Assembly (NCBI RefSeq): GCF_024256385.1
Contig: NZ_JAMLFW010000001.1
Location: 3,906,001-3,970,000 of the forward strand
DNA from: Anatilimnocola floriformis
Lineage (GTDB): Bacteria > Planctomycetota > Planctomycetia > Pirellulales > Pirellulaceae
Length of the DNA stretch: 64,000 nucleotides
Direction: 5' to 3'
This document shows, piece after piece, positions 40,201 to 49,802 of this stretch. Each line of letters starts with the position of its first letter. Position 1 is the stretch's first letter. The position numbers and the translations under genes were made by a program. The notes beneath the pieces are model-generated. The model did not search any database and was not told where the DNA came from. It was given only the letters and a program-made list of their open reading frames with translations.

Positions 40201-43200
40201 CGATTCCATCGCCGGAATTGGTTGTCCCCAAAGCGACAATTTTCCCATCCGAGGTGATCTTCAGATCTTCTACGGTGGGAGAGTCCATGAACGGCAACAC
40301 GACTCCGTCAGTGCCAAACGACGGATCGAGGTTGCCCGCACTGTCATACCGCAACACAATCATGCCGTCGAACGTGCCATACCCGGCGCCAACGACGATC
40401 TTGCCATCGTCTTGAATCGCCACGGCTTTGCCGCGGTTCTGATACAGAATTGGCGTCAGCACCACACCGTTGTTGCCAAACGTCTGATCGAGCGTGCCAT
40501 CTGTGTTGAATCGCAGCACCAAGATCGAATAAGTGCCGACGTTCAGATAGCCCGTCGCAACTAGCTTGCCGTCGGCCTGAATTGCAACATCGGCAATCTG
40601 CGTATCGACCACGCCAAAATCCACCAGGGAAATCCCACCGCTGCCAAAACTCGCATCGAGTGTGCCATCACTGTTAAAACGCACCAATGTCAGCCGCGGT
40701 CCCTGCTGCGTGTAGGCATGTCCGGCGATCACGATCTTGCCGTCAGGTTGGAGCACGATATCACCAACGTCAGCAGCCCCCGCTCCCGGAATGGTTGTCC
40801 CAGCAAAGCCGTCGCCACCAAAAGTCGAATCCAGCGAGCCATCGGCGTTATAGCGGACAAGGGTCCAAGAAGTTTCTCCCGCGATATCGTTCGTAGCACC
40901 CACGGCCAGCGTCTTGCCGTCGGGCTGCACCACCACCTTTGTCGGCGCGAGGCTCACCGTTGAATCCACCAGGTCAGTAACGGCGATGCCCGCCGTACCA
41001 AACGTAGAGTCGACAACTCCGCTAACGCTGAAACGAGTCATTCCCACGTCGTACTTCGTAATCAGGTTTGTCGTGGCATAGGCCATCGCAATCACGATCT
41101 GCCCATCAGCGCGCAGCGAACCCGTTGTTACTTGCAGGCCAACGCCAGGCACGTGCAGTTCAGCCAAGCCCGCGGTCCCAAACGAAGTGTCGATCGTTCC
41201 ATTACTTTGGTAACGTGCCAGGGAAACAACAGCATCTCCCTCCGTAGAAACACCATTCCGCACGACCACAATCCGGCCGTCCGCCGGCAACAGAATCGTC
41301 CCGCCGGTCGTATCCATTTGCACGATTCCGCCAGTGCCGAAAGTGGAATCGAGTGTGCCCGCAGCGTCGTAACGCAGCAGCGGATAGGTGCGCGGGAAGC
41401 CCTGCGAATAACCAGAGAGCAACACCTTGCCATCGGCTTGCACGGCCAGGTCATTGACTCCGCCCCCTTCGGTACCAATCGTTGTAACGACAGAACCGCC
41501 GCTGCCAAACGACAGATCGAGTTGCCCGCTCGGTGTGACCTTCATCACAAACGGCTCGCTCACTCCAGCGACCGTTTGCGTTCCACCCACCGCGATCGAA
41601 CCATCGGCGAACAAAGCCGCTGCTTCTGGCGACTCGAACCCAGGGCCAATGTCGATCGTGTTACTGCCGCCGCTCCCAAAGGCCGTGTCGAACAAACCAT
41701 TGGCTTGCAACCGATACACTCCAACCAAGCCGCTGTTTTTCAGCGCCACGAGCACGATCTTGTCATGGTCCAACATCGCATCGCGTAGATCTTCATTCCC
41801 GCCGCCATTGATGATCACGAGTCCCGTCGATGCAAACGTGAAGTCGTAGTCGCCGCTCGCAGTTAGTCGGAACAACGCCAGGTCGTAGTTCAGGCCGTTG
41901 AAGTTGTTGCCGGCTAACACGATGCTGCCATCGGATTGAACCAACAGCCGCTTCAAGGTACCCGTAGAGCCTATCGGCACGTACAGATCGCCATTCACGC
42001 CGAACGAATCATCGAGGCTGCCGTTCGGTAGATAACGCAGTACGTGGAACTTCGGTCCGCTGAACGTGTACGACTGCACGAGCGTCAGAACCTTGCCGTC
42101 CGGCAGCGCGACCGTATCGAGCGGTTCATCAATGCTGCCGCCGGGAATGTCGGTCGTGACGACACCGAAATCCGGATCCAGGCTGATCGGGTTCGGTCCC
42201 GGCAAAATCACCGGCGCGACACTGTCGACGGTCAATTCATGCTCGAAGTAAGTCAAGCCGTAATCCTCTTCACCGACCGCGGCGCGGACTACATACACGC
42301 CATCGTTGACATAGTGATGGCGCGCGATGAGTCGGTAATCGTTGTCTCCAATCTGCTGAATGTTGACTGGCTCCCACGTGCCGTCACCCCAGTCGACAGA
42401 GGCGCTGTAAGTATCGAATTGCCCAGCGGGATCGGTGAAGCGGAAGTCGAACGTGAAGGACTGCCCTTCTTGAATTGCCGAGAACGGGCTCGCATCGCCC
42501 CGCAATCGTACCAGGGCAAAGTCGGGAGTCGTCGATCCGTGCATGAAGTCGAAGTTCGTGCCACCCACCAGAATGCCCCCATCAGGAGCGACACCAACGG
42601 CCCAGCTCGCATCCATGCCGTTGTTGATGTCCACAAACTGCACGCCGTCGTCACCAAAGCCGTAGTCTGCCAGACCGTCGGTCGTAAACCGCGCAATCAG
42701 CATGTCGGGGCCAGACCCGCCAAAGCGATATCCCGTGCCGCTGACGAGGATCTTGTTATCGCCCTGCAAGGCCACGCTCGTCCCTTCGCCTGACGACTGC
42801 CCCAAATCGGCGATGGCAATCCCGTTGTCGCCGAACCATTGATCGGGCGTGCCGTCAGCCAAGAATCGCATTACCGCCGGAGCGTTACCGGTTGGCGTTT
42901 GTACGGTCAACGAAGCGATCAACTTGCCGTCGCTCTGCCGGGCAAGCGAAAGTAGCCCCTGCCAAGCGTTCGACAAATTACCGCGCGCAATGCCGTTGAG
43001 TCCAAACGTTGGATCGAGTGCGCCAGTCGCGGTGTACTTCACCAGTGAGTACGCGTTGCTCTTCGGTTGCCCGGCAATCACGATCGAGCCATCCGCCAGC
43101 AATTGCATGCCGCCAAGACTATCGTTCGAGCCCACATCGGTTCGCACCACACCTGCATCGCCAAAGCTCGAATCCAAAGCGCCGCTCGCCAGCAATCGCG

Positions 43201-46200
43201 CCACGTAATAATCCTGGCCGCTCGTGGCTTGTAATGTGCCGCCCACAACGATCGTTCCATCGGCGGCCGCGGCAATCGCACGAGGCTGATCGAAATTGCT
43301 CAGTGAAAAGGTGGTGACACCGTCCGTGCCGAACGTAGCATCCAACGAGCCATCGGCATTCAGCCGCACAACTCCTGTTTGCAACGGACCCGCCACAGAA
43401 TAGACGGTTCCGGTCACGAGAATCTTGCCGTCTCCTTGAACCGTGACCGCGCCGATTCGCATGATCGCTTTGCCCGACATAACGTCGATCGTCCCCTGAT
43501 CGCCAAACGTCGAATCGAGCGAACCATCGGCATTGAACCGTGCCAGGCCCCAGAACTGTCCGGCGCCCATCGCCATTTCCACGCCTGCCACGATCGTCTT
43601 GCCATCGAGCTGCACCGCCATTATCGAACGATCGAAGACACTGGCACGCCCTTTCAGCGCTGTCATGGCTACGCCTTCGTTGCCGAATGTTGCATCGAGC
43701 GCACCGTTGCTCGAGAAGCGCGCGACGCCCATGTTGATATCTAAGAAGATCTCACCAACCATCACGACACCGGCCACCACGATCTCGCCACTGCTCGTCA
43801 AAATTGCCGAGTTGGTGCCGGCAATCCGAGCATTGAGATTGCTCAGCACCTTACCCGCAGTGCCGAATGTCGCATCGAGCGCACCAGTGCTTCCATTGAG
43901 TCGCGCGAGCGCCGCGAACTGGCCAGCCGTCGTCTGTGCGGTTCCCGTAACCACAACGTTGCCGTCGCTCTGCACGAGCAGGCCACTCACGTTATCGTTT
44001 CCATCCGCAAACTCGAGCGAGATCACGCCGGCGTTGCCGAAGGTTGAAACGAGAGCCCCTGTGAAATCGTATTTCGACACGATGATGTCTTGCGTGGTCG
44101 CGTTGGTCGTGCCAGTGACCAGAATCCCATCCGAGGCAATCGCAACTGCGTTGCTGTACTCGCTATTCGATCCCCAGTCGGCCGTCGTCAATCCGCCGCT
44201 GCCAAAACTGTTATCGAGAGAGCCATCCGCCAACAGTCGCACGATGAGAATATCGTTGTTACCTGAGTTGTAGCGCGAACCGACCAGCACGATACGCCCA
44301 TCGGACTGCACGGCGACGGCAGACACCGTGTCCCACACCGTCAGGTTGGTGAGCACGCCGCCAGAATTACCAAACGTGGTATCCACGGTGCCATCGCTGT
44401 TAAACCGCGTGAGCGCAATTCGCCGCGCATCGGGCAGATCGCTCAATCCGACAAGCAGGAGCTTGCCATCGGGCTGCACGACGACATTCGTCAACAGCTC
44501 TTGCGATTCAGGCTGAAATTCAAACGTCGCCGTGCCATCCACGCCGAACGACAGATCGCGCACACCAGCCGCGCTGTACCGCCGCATGGCCAACCGGTTT
44601 GTACCGCTACTCTGTTGCCCGCCGACGAGAATGCTGCCGTCGGCGGCAACCACGAGCGTCGTCGGGCCGAAGTTGACTCCCGCCGAAGAAATCGGTTGCA
44701 GCACAATACCACCATCACCAAAGGTGGTATCGAGTGAACCATCGACGTTGTAGCGCGAGATCAAAAAGTCGGCGCTGCCGAAGCTCATCTTGCTGCCCAG
44801 TACCACTGTCTTGCCGTCAGCCTGCGCAACTACCTTCAGGGCAGTGTCCATCGTCGGCCCTGGCACGCTCACAGTTGCCACGCCGTCGTCGCCGCCGAAA
44901 TTCGGATCGAGCGTCGCCGGGTTCGGACCGTAATAAACTACCGGCGCGATATTCTGGACGTAGACGATGTTCGTCCACAGCGACGACTCTCCGCCGCTGT
45001 CGCTCACCGTGACGTTGATGGCATACTGGCCACTATCTGCATAGCGATGCGTGGCCCGCAGCGTTCCCAGGCCGCCACCTTCATTGATCGAACCACTTTC
45101 GATCGTGCCATCACCCCAATCGATTGTCGCCGTGTGAGTGTCGTTCACGTCGACATCATTCAAGCCAAGCTCCAGCGTGTATTTCGCGCCTTCCCACGTA
45201 GTTGCCGTCGGTGTGGCAAATTGGCCGCGCAGCTTCGCGGTTGCAAAGTCATACGTCACATTGCTGTAGTTGACCGAGACTCCGCCGAGCAGGATGCCGT
45301 CGTCCGAGGCCGACGACATTGCGTACAGCCGGTCGTCACTCGAATAGACATCCAGCAACTGTACGCCGCCGATGCCGAAACGCCGATCGAGCGCGCCGCT
45401 GGAATTGAAGCGAGCCACGGCAAAGTCATTGCCGGACGAAGCAACGGAATACGCCGTGCCGCCGGCCACAATAACGCCGTCACCTTGTACGAGGAGCGCA
45501 CTCACATCAATGCCGTAAGAAAACTCCGCCGTCGCTAAACCGCCCGTCCCAAATGAGGTGTCCAGCGCGCCGTTGCTGAGAAATCGCAGTACTCCAAGGT
45601 TTCCTTCTAGCGTGTTGATCAAGCCCAGCAGCGAGCCATCGATCTGCCACGCCAGTGCTTTGATCCCGTGCTCACTGGTCCCTGCCGGGCCCGAAATCAC
45701 CCCCGCGGTACCGAAGCTCGCATCCAACACGCCGTTGTTGTTGTACTGGGCAACAAAGTAATCGCCGTTCCCCGCGTCGCTAATCTGGCCAGCAACGGCC
45801 ACTTTGCCGTTCGGCAAAAGTTGCATATCCCGCGGTTCTTCCTGACCGCCGAGATCGGTGATCACTAGGCCGCCCGTGCCGAATGTATCGTCGACCGAGC
45901 CATCAGAATAAAGACGAAGTAAGAACACATCGAACGAATTCGAAGTGGTGGTCATCGCGCTACCGAGAACCACGATGTTTCCATCACCTTGCACTTCGAC
46001 CGAACGCACGGTCACGCTGCTTGCCAGAGCCAGCTGCACACCGCCGTTGTCGCCAAACGTGGCGTCGACCGTACCATCGGCTTCATACCGGCTGATGAAG
46101 ACATAATGATTGCCCTCACTATCGAGCGAAACGCCGGCCAGCAGAAACCTCCCATTCTGGTCCAGGGCAATCCCACCGATCTCATCGAATAGAGTGCCGA

Positions 46201-47773
46201 GGTGCGTGTTGAGCTTGCCACCCGTGCCGAAGGTGGCATCGAGCGAGCCATCGACGTTGTAACGCGCGACGCCCCAGCGAACGCCACCAGCAAGTCCCAT
46301 CACCGCGCCGGCGACCAAAGTTTTCCCGTCGGGCTGCGTCACCATCACCGTTTGACCGACTTGCCCTGTCGGTCCCGTATGGCCCGTCGTGACGATCCCG
46401 TCCTCGCCATAACTGGTATCGACCGCGCCGTTGCTGTCGAAGCGCGCGAGTCCGGCTTCGAGGCCTGCTGAGGATGTTTGCACGGATCCGGCCATTACGA
46501 ATCCTGCCCCCTGCGCTACGAGCGCGCGCCCCACCGCGCGAGCGCCCTCGATTGTCGCAGTCGCCAACCCAGCCGTTCCAAACGTTGAATCGAGCGAACC
46601 ATTGGCGTTGAGTCGCGCGAGGGCAAAACGACTGTCGCCGTTCAGATCGGCGCGACCGCCGAGCACAATCTTGCCATCGGCTTGCAGCACGAGATCGGTC
46701 GCGCCGTCGGTATCGTTGTCGTAGTCGATAACTACCGTGCCAGCCGTACCGAACGACGGATCGAGCATGCCGTTGGAGTCGAAACGAGCCGCAACCATGT
46801 CGTCGTCGCTGCCGCTACTATTGCCATAACCTGCGACGACAAGACCGCCGCCTGGTTGAGCCGCCACGGCCGACACATAGCCGTTCGTGCCTCCGAAATC
46901 GGTAAGATTTCCGCCGCCGTAGCCGAACGACGTGTCGGCCTGACCGCTGGGTGTGAACCGAGCGATCGCGGCTTCATTGTTCAAGCCGAACTGATCGTAG
47001 ACGTAGCCGACCACCACAATTCCGCCGTCTGCCTGCTGGACCGCGCCCGTCACGTATTCGCTGACATAGCTGCCGAAATCGAAAATCCCCAAGCCACCAT
47101 TGCCGAACGTGCTATCGAACGAACCATCGGCTAGAAACCGCATCGTCACGAAGACGCGGCCTTGTGGCATTTGCGCTGCTCCCGCCACGATCAGCTTGCC
47201 GTCGGGTTGCACCAGTGTTTGCGCCGCTTCTGCCGGGCCGCTATCAAAGGTGAAAGTCGAAACGCCGCCGCCAAAAAACGAGTTGTCGGTATGGCCATCC
47301 GCTGTCAGCCGAGTCAATCCGATCGAAGAATTGCTCCGGCCCGTCACAATGATCTTGCCATCGGGCTGCAGCGCTAGCGCATTCCCCGCCAACGTTGCGG
47401 CGCTGTACTTGTAAATGCCGTCGTCGCCGAACGACGTATCCAAACTGCCATCGGTGTTGTAGCGGGTCACGAACTGATTCGTTCCGTCGAACCCTGAGCT
47501 ATTCGACAGCACAATTGTTTTGCCATCCGCCTGTGTGACGGCATCGACGGCGTTATCGAGATTGGCGCCAGGGACATCGGTCAGCGCGCGTCCCCCATCG
47601 GCGAAGTTGCTGTCAAATTCAGCCGGGTTCGGCCCCCAGTACAGTGCCGGCGCAAAGCCCGTGAGCACCTGCCGCGGCTCGCATGTTTCAAACAGCAAGG
47701 CCCGCTTCTTTTGGCTCACTTTGCGGGATTTGCGGAGCCGTGCAGGACGACGATTGGCGCGCACCAGGGACAT
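34241..47773 (-). CDS. 4510-residue giant exported protein: three delta-60/PKD blocks, RTX repeats and a 62-residue tandem repeat
   Basis: The basic N-terminus ends in 'LLFETCEPRQVLTG', the planctomycete LEPR-XLL export motif. Three similar blocks follow (about residues 48-938, 948-1848 and 1858-2734). Each opens with a 'GPNP---D--F' signature and a 'DVPGG/A-D-A' motif, then many delta-60 repeats ('ARYNADGSLDSTFGDDG...VVQPDGKIVVAG' pattern), and closes with a PKD domain ('TATIDWGDGT...HRYADSG'). Residues ~2815-2995 match a module in the other giant. RTX repeats (GGAGNDTL type) lie near 3480-3625. Nine to ten copies of a 62-residue 'GWTG' repeat follow. The C-terminus is again RTX-like and ends with a planctomycete RTX tail. 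Probably a surface or secreted protein of unknown function. GGAG lies 9 nt before ATG. Confidence 0.85.
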   Translation of the reverse strand: MSLVRANRRPARLRKSRKVSQKKRALLFETCEPRQVLTGFAPALYWGPNPAEFDSNFADGGRALTDVPGANLDNAVDAVTQADGKTIVLSNSSGFDGTNQFVTRYNTDGSLDTSFGDDGIYKYSAATLAGNALALQPDGKIIVTGRSNSSIGLTRLTADGHTDNSFFGGGVSTFTFDSGPAEAAQTLVQPDGKLIVAGAAQMPQGRVFVTMRFLADGSFDSTFGNGGLGIFDFGSYVSEYVTGAVQQADGGIVVVGYVYDQFGLNNEAAIARFTPSGQADTSFGYGGGNLTDFGGTNGYVSAVAAQPGGGLVVAGYGNSSGSDDDMVAARFDSNGMLDPSFGTAGTVVIDYDNDTDGATDLVLQADGKIVLGGRADLNGDSRFALARLNANGSLDSTFGTAGLATATIEGARAVGRALVAQGAGFVMAGSVQTSSAGLEAGLARFDSNGAVDTSYGEDGIVTTGHTGPTGQVGQTVMVTQPDGKTLVAGAVMGLAGGVRWGVARYNVDGSLDATFGTGGKLNTHLGTLFDEIGGIALDQNGRFLLAGVSLDSEGNHYVFISRYEADGTVDATFGDNGGVQLALASSVTVRSVEVQGDGNIVVLGSAMTTTSNSFDVFLLRLYSDGSVDDTFGTGGLVITDLGGQEEPRDMQLLPNGKVAVAGQISDAGNGDYFVAQYNNNGVLDASFGTAGVISGPAGTSEHGIKALAWQIDGSLLGLINTLEGNLGVLRFLSNGALDTSFGTGGLATAEFSYGIDVSALLVQGDGVIVAGGTAYSVASSGNDFAVARFNSSGALDRRFGIGGVQLLDVYSSDDRLYAMSSASDDGILLGGVSVNYSNVTYDFATAKLRGQFATPTATTWEGAKYTLELGLNDVDVNDTHTATIDWGDGTIESGSINEGGGLGTLRATHRYADSGQYAINVTVSDSGGESSLWTNIVYVQNIAPVVYYGPNPATLDPNFGGDDGVATVSVPGPTMDTALKVVAQADGKTVVLGSKMSFGSADFLISRYNVDGSLDTTFGDGGIVLQPISSAGVNFGPTTLVVAADGSILVGGQQSSGTNRLAMRRYSAAGVRDLSFGVDGTATFEFQPESQELLTNVVVQPDGKLLLVGLSDLPDARRIALTRFNSDGTVDTTFGNSGGVLTNLTVWDTVSAVAVQSDGRIVLVGSRYNSGNNDILIVRLLADGSLDNSFGSGGLTTADWGSNSEYSNAVAIASDGILVTGTTNATTQDIIVSKYDFTGALVSTFGNAGVISLEFADGNDNVSGLLVQSDGNVVVTGTAQTTAGQFAALARLNGSTGALDATFGTAGKVLSNLNARIAGTNSAILTSSGEIVVAGVVMVGEIFLDINMGVARFSSNGALDATFGNEGVAMTALKGRASVFDRSIMAVQLDGKTIVAGVEMAMGAGQFWGLARFNADGSLDSTFGDQGTIDVMSGKAIMRIGAVTVQGDGKILVTGTVYSVAGPLQTGVVRLNADGSLDATFGTDGVTTFSLSNFDQPRAIAAAADGTIVVGGTLQATSGQDYYVARLLASGALDSSFGDAGVVRTDVGSNDSLGGMQLLADGSIVIAGQPKSNAYSLVKYTATGALDPTFGLNGIARGNLSNAWQGLLSLARQSDGKLIASLTVQTPTGNAPAVMRFLADGTPDQWFGDNGIAIADLGQSSGEGTSVALQGDNKILVSGTGYRFGGSGPDMLIARFTTDGLADYGFGDDGVQFVDINNGMDASWAVGVAPDGGILVGGTNFDFMHGSTTPDFALVRLRGDASPFSAIQEGQSFTFDFRFTDPAGQFDTYSASVDWGDGTWEPVNIQQIGDNDYRLIARHHYVNDGVYVVRAAVGEEDYGLTYFEHELTVDSVAPVILPGPNPISLDPDFGVVTTDIPGGSIDEPLDTVALPDGKVLTLVQSYTFSGPKFHVLRYLPNGSLDDSFGVNGDLYVPIGSTGTLKRLLVQSDGSIVLAGNNFNGLNYDLALFRLTASGDYDFTFASTGLVIINGGGNEDLRDAMLDHDKIVLVALKNSGLVGVYRLQANGLFDTAFGSGGSNTIDIGPGFESPEAAALFADGSIAVGGTQTVAGVSEPFVMKVTPSGQLDLSFGSGGSVVTTIGTEGGGVNDLAVQADGKVLLSGYSQGFPRTYPLLRYDAAGTLDSTFGTGGIVQMDTTGGTILLPADGRIVVVRNGVSTEGDAVVSLARYQSNGTIDTSFGTAGLAELHVPGVGLQVTTGSLRADGQIVIAMAYATTNLITKYDVGMTRFSVSGVVDSTFGTAGIAVTDLVDSTVSLAPTKVVVQPDGKTLAVGATNDIAGETSWTLVRYNADGSLDSTFGGDGFAGTTIPGAGAADVGDIVLQPDGKIVIAGHAYTQQGPRLTLVRFNSDGTLDASFGSGGISLVDFGVVDTQIADVAIQADGKLVATGYLNVGTYSILVLRFNTDGTLDQTFGNNGVVLTPILYQNRGKAVAIQDDGKIVVGAGYGTFDGMIVLRYDSAGNLDPSFGTDGVVLPFMDSPTVEDLKITSDGKIVALGTTNSGDGIVVRLNADGSADETFGEHGLADVDFHSVAELFSLALQADGKILIAGFADRAGMTGLDFAVARLTAAGQLDAGFGNGGIYFRDVGSYTDLGRSIAVDPTGGFVVSGTTDSSPTADLVVVHFLGDVAPDLNATAGSPYTLTAHFTDAGILDTHTATIDWGDGSPLATATINELNGIGTAAGTHSYAAGGSFTAIVTVTDDEGLASHRSFVITVTQTASTTVGMVGDDLKILDVAGDVANHLTISRVGDYIRVTDPDNPLVAVAGGIQIDTHTVDVLFSSVLGMLNADLRDGSDTLTFDLAGGNPLPLYGVSYQAGGATSGSGDKLLVVGGATTFTNLLLYGPGAGTLVLGGYGVVAFGETAVVRSESPTSNVSISLYGLADNALRVNDLGGGVAQLTNNGAYSTAEFALPTAGGSLSLSLGTEDQRLEFNSLALNANTTLNINGGDGTDVIILANDGPQTFTGNLNVTAEIIAQGGALNSTSQVSLTGRILMLANPMNELSGRIDGYQLTDVSFSNSVPYTIGNFTASGNVSLFGAGSVQQAANTAINVTGAFNVGSMFGDIILDSPYNDFQGPVSIGTTAVVSLRDANDLLLGSQTAGTLTLVAAGAISQAGTIYTYGNSAITANTIVLTEANEFQGAVSLTAAHARIRDVNNLQLGEVHVTNLFAVQSGGSVTQTPAGIHAAEMAVRAESAIFLSTSTFNHVDKVALTNMSGVATYGDSGSLVVGVVDGVVGASSISGQVILSAAASLDVVASITAPLGPVTISAGTVRIGAYVYSDSQIAAVALNYLELAPLGRLQSSGAVNLSLSQAGSIVLAGLAVGSPLRLNGSSSANVFQIAGTASFSSLQVFGNGGFDMLMYTGTADTQWNLTAASAGNIQGLSAAVQFSNISAVASGSGNDTFAIGMGSSISSVDGGSGSDTLSYGAFTTAVVANLLTGVAPGVGGIAGIENLTGGAGNDTLTGNNGDNILTGNGGNDVLIGNDGADVLIGGAGNDTLNGGLGDDRYVFDTDSALNVDTIVEAGGIDTLDFSSTTTIGITIRLGTTGNQVVNSNLTLNLGSATTIENVIGSAQNDNFTGNELSNTFTGGLGDDTYNFATATAAQIDTIVELPGEGTDLLNFSTLTASDALVINLGSLDTVIGSHTNRVLHVGAAGQAANLENVTGGAGNDVIIGNAADNVLLGGNGDDSLFGGLGSNTINGGAGTDWVNVQRDADFTLTATTLSGSDGAVDTLIAVENANLVGGDGNNTFTINGWAGGGSILGGNGNDTVNAIANVNFTLGNSALVIGTKTITLGGVEVANLTGGAGNNSFTIGNWTGTGSLNGVSGADRLYYTSDTSIIILSDTYFTAAGMFLSLSNIGRADLTGGAGSNLFTVAGWTGNLTVVGDGGFDTLISQQDANFTLTNTSLAISGLPTWAISGLESAHLIGGASDNTFTVSGWTGTGRIAGSGGNDTVVATRNADFTLASTSLATSDGLTMDLDSVELANLSGAAGNNLFEVSGWTGGGKLTGAGGTDTIVVAKDANFVLSATSLTASDGLNLVLATMEVAYLNGGVGDNSFDVGGWNGTGALTGGGGTNTVVASRNANFTLANASIAASGGFTLTLSNVTRALLTGGTSANTFNLSGWTGGGSLDGGGGNDILAMTKSGDFMIDDFQTGTSDGMGMLLSSIEIANLTGDAGANRFNILSWTGRGTLTGGGGNDTVRSIKAANYELANTRLETDDGMLLTLAGIGRAELDAGPANATFDVTGWTGTGRLTSSGIYANVTVTRDANFTLTNSLLTISDGTSFELAGITVAELTGGAGNNIINAAGFSGTAVLSGLGGNDFLFGGSGNDVLNGGNDNDVLVGNGGNDTLAGGAGRDLLIGGSGADNGEADLVPVGVDGGGGDDLLIAGTTTYDANQVALAAIMAEWTSANSYAVRVSNLRNGTGLNGSVVLRVAGDAGPGSPTVFDDHAIDNLRGQAGIDWFFANILEDILIDRTAASETLSNLS
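34796..36466 (-). repeat. Nine-copy 62-residue tandem repeat inside the giant gene
   Basis: Nine units average 62 codons (186 bp), with a tenth partial unit downstream. Each has the pattern F-x-V-x-G-W-T-G-x-G, then a G-rich turn (GGxDTV), 'ANFTL', 'SDG', 'L-x-x-V-E-x-A' and 'LTGGAGxN'. Units differ by many substitutions, so they are old. The GGxGxD turns suggest derivation from RTX repeats. Confidence 0.8.
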
Positions 47774-47968
47774 TGAATCGCTCCAGATTGAAAGTGCTAA
47801 ACTTGCACAACGATTCCCGTTGAGAGTCCAATCCGCCGGCGAGTGCGGTTGGCGCTACGGGCCATCAAGGAAACATCGCAAACACGGCTCAGGGGAGGCG
47901 GCGCACACGTGCGCACGCGCGAAACATCCAGAATCGCTGCCGGTTTCGGAAGGGGAATATAATGGCGA

Positions 47969-48013
47969 AGCGGGGCTTGTCTACTCCTGAAAGGTGATCA
48001 GGAGAGCCCCGCT
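47969..48013. other. Long nested hairpin between the giant gene and pfp
   Basis: AGCGGGGCT (47969-47977) pairs with AGCCCCGCT (48005-48013); inside, CTCCTGA (47984-47990) pairs with TCAGGAG (47998-48004). Only a 6-nt bulge interrupts one side. It sits between the pfp stop and the giant gene's start (same strand). No T-run follows, so it may be a structured leader, processing site or weak terminator. The rest of the 402-bp gap (47774-48175) shows only a small AT-rich hairpin at 48100-48122. Confidence 0.5.
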
Positions 48014-48175
48014 GCCAAGATTAAATTTAGAAGGCTGGATGTTCGTTTCCGATCCACAACCCAGCATCGAGTTTGCGCGTCGAACGCGACCTCTGCGAGA
48101 ATTATTTTCACGCAGAATAATTTCCAACTATTTTCTGCTGAGCGCAACCGCGCTCGCGATGAATCACTGCAGAGA

Positions 48176-49513
<1,338 letters not shown>

Positions 49514-49710
49514 GAATCGTTCTTCCGTAAAAGCCGCCTGAGAATCGCCCGCTGCTCAAGTGCAGCTCAATCCCGCATTTTAAGATTCGGCAGGAGTTTG
49601 GCCAAGGAGCGGTCTGCGCTATGCACACCGTAGTTGGACCGCGACTGGCAACTACGATTAAGGTAAATCCATCTGCCCCAGCAGCCAGTTAATGCTGCCG
49701 ATTCAAACGA

Positions 49711-49749
49711 AAATGCCCCGGCGAGAATGCGTTGGGCCCGCCGGGGCAA
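49711..49749 (-). terminator. Intrinsic terminator after the tail-specific protease gene
   Basis: On the minus strand TGCCCCGGCG (49749-49740) pairs with CGCCGGGGCA (49724-49715) and TTTT follows (49714-49711). It lies 53 nt beyond the protease stop, so it should end that transcript before pfp. The remaining parts of the 49514-49802 gap show no gene. Confidence 0.8.
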
Positions 49750-49802
49750 TGTTGTAGCTGACAGAGCAACAACAGGACTGCATCCGCAGTCAGTTAAGCA
49801 AA

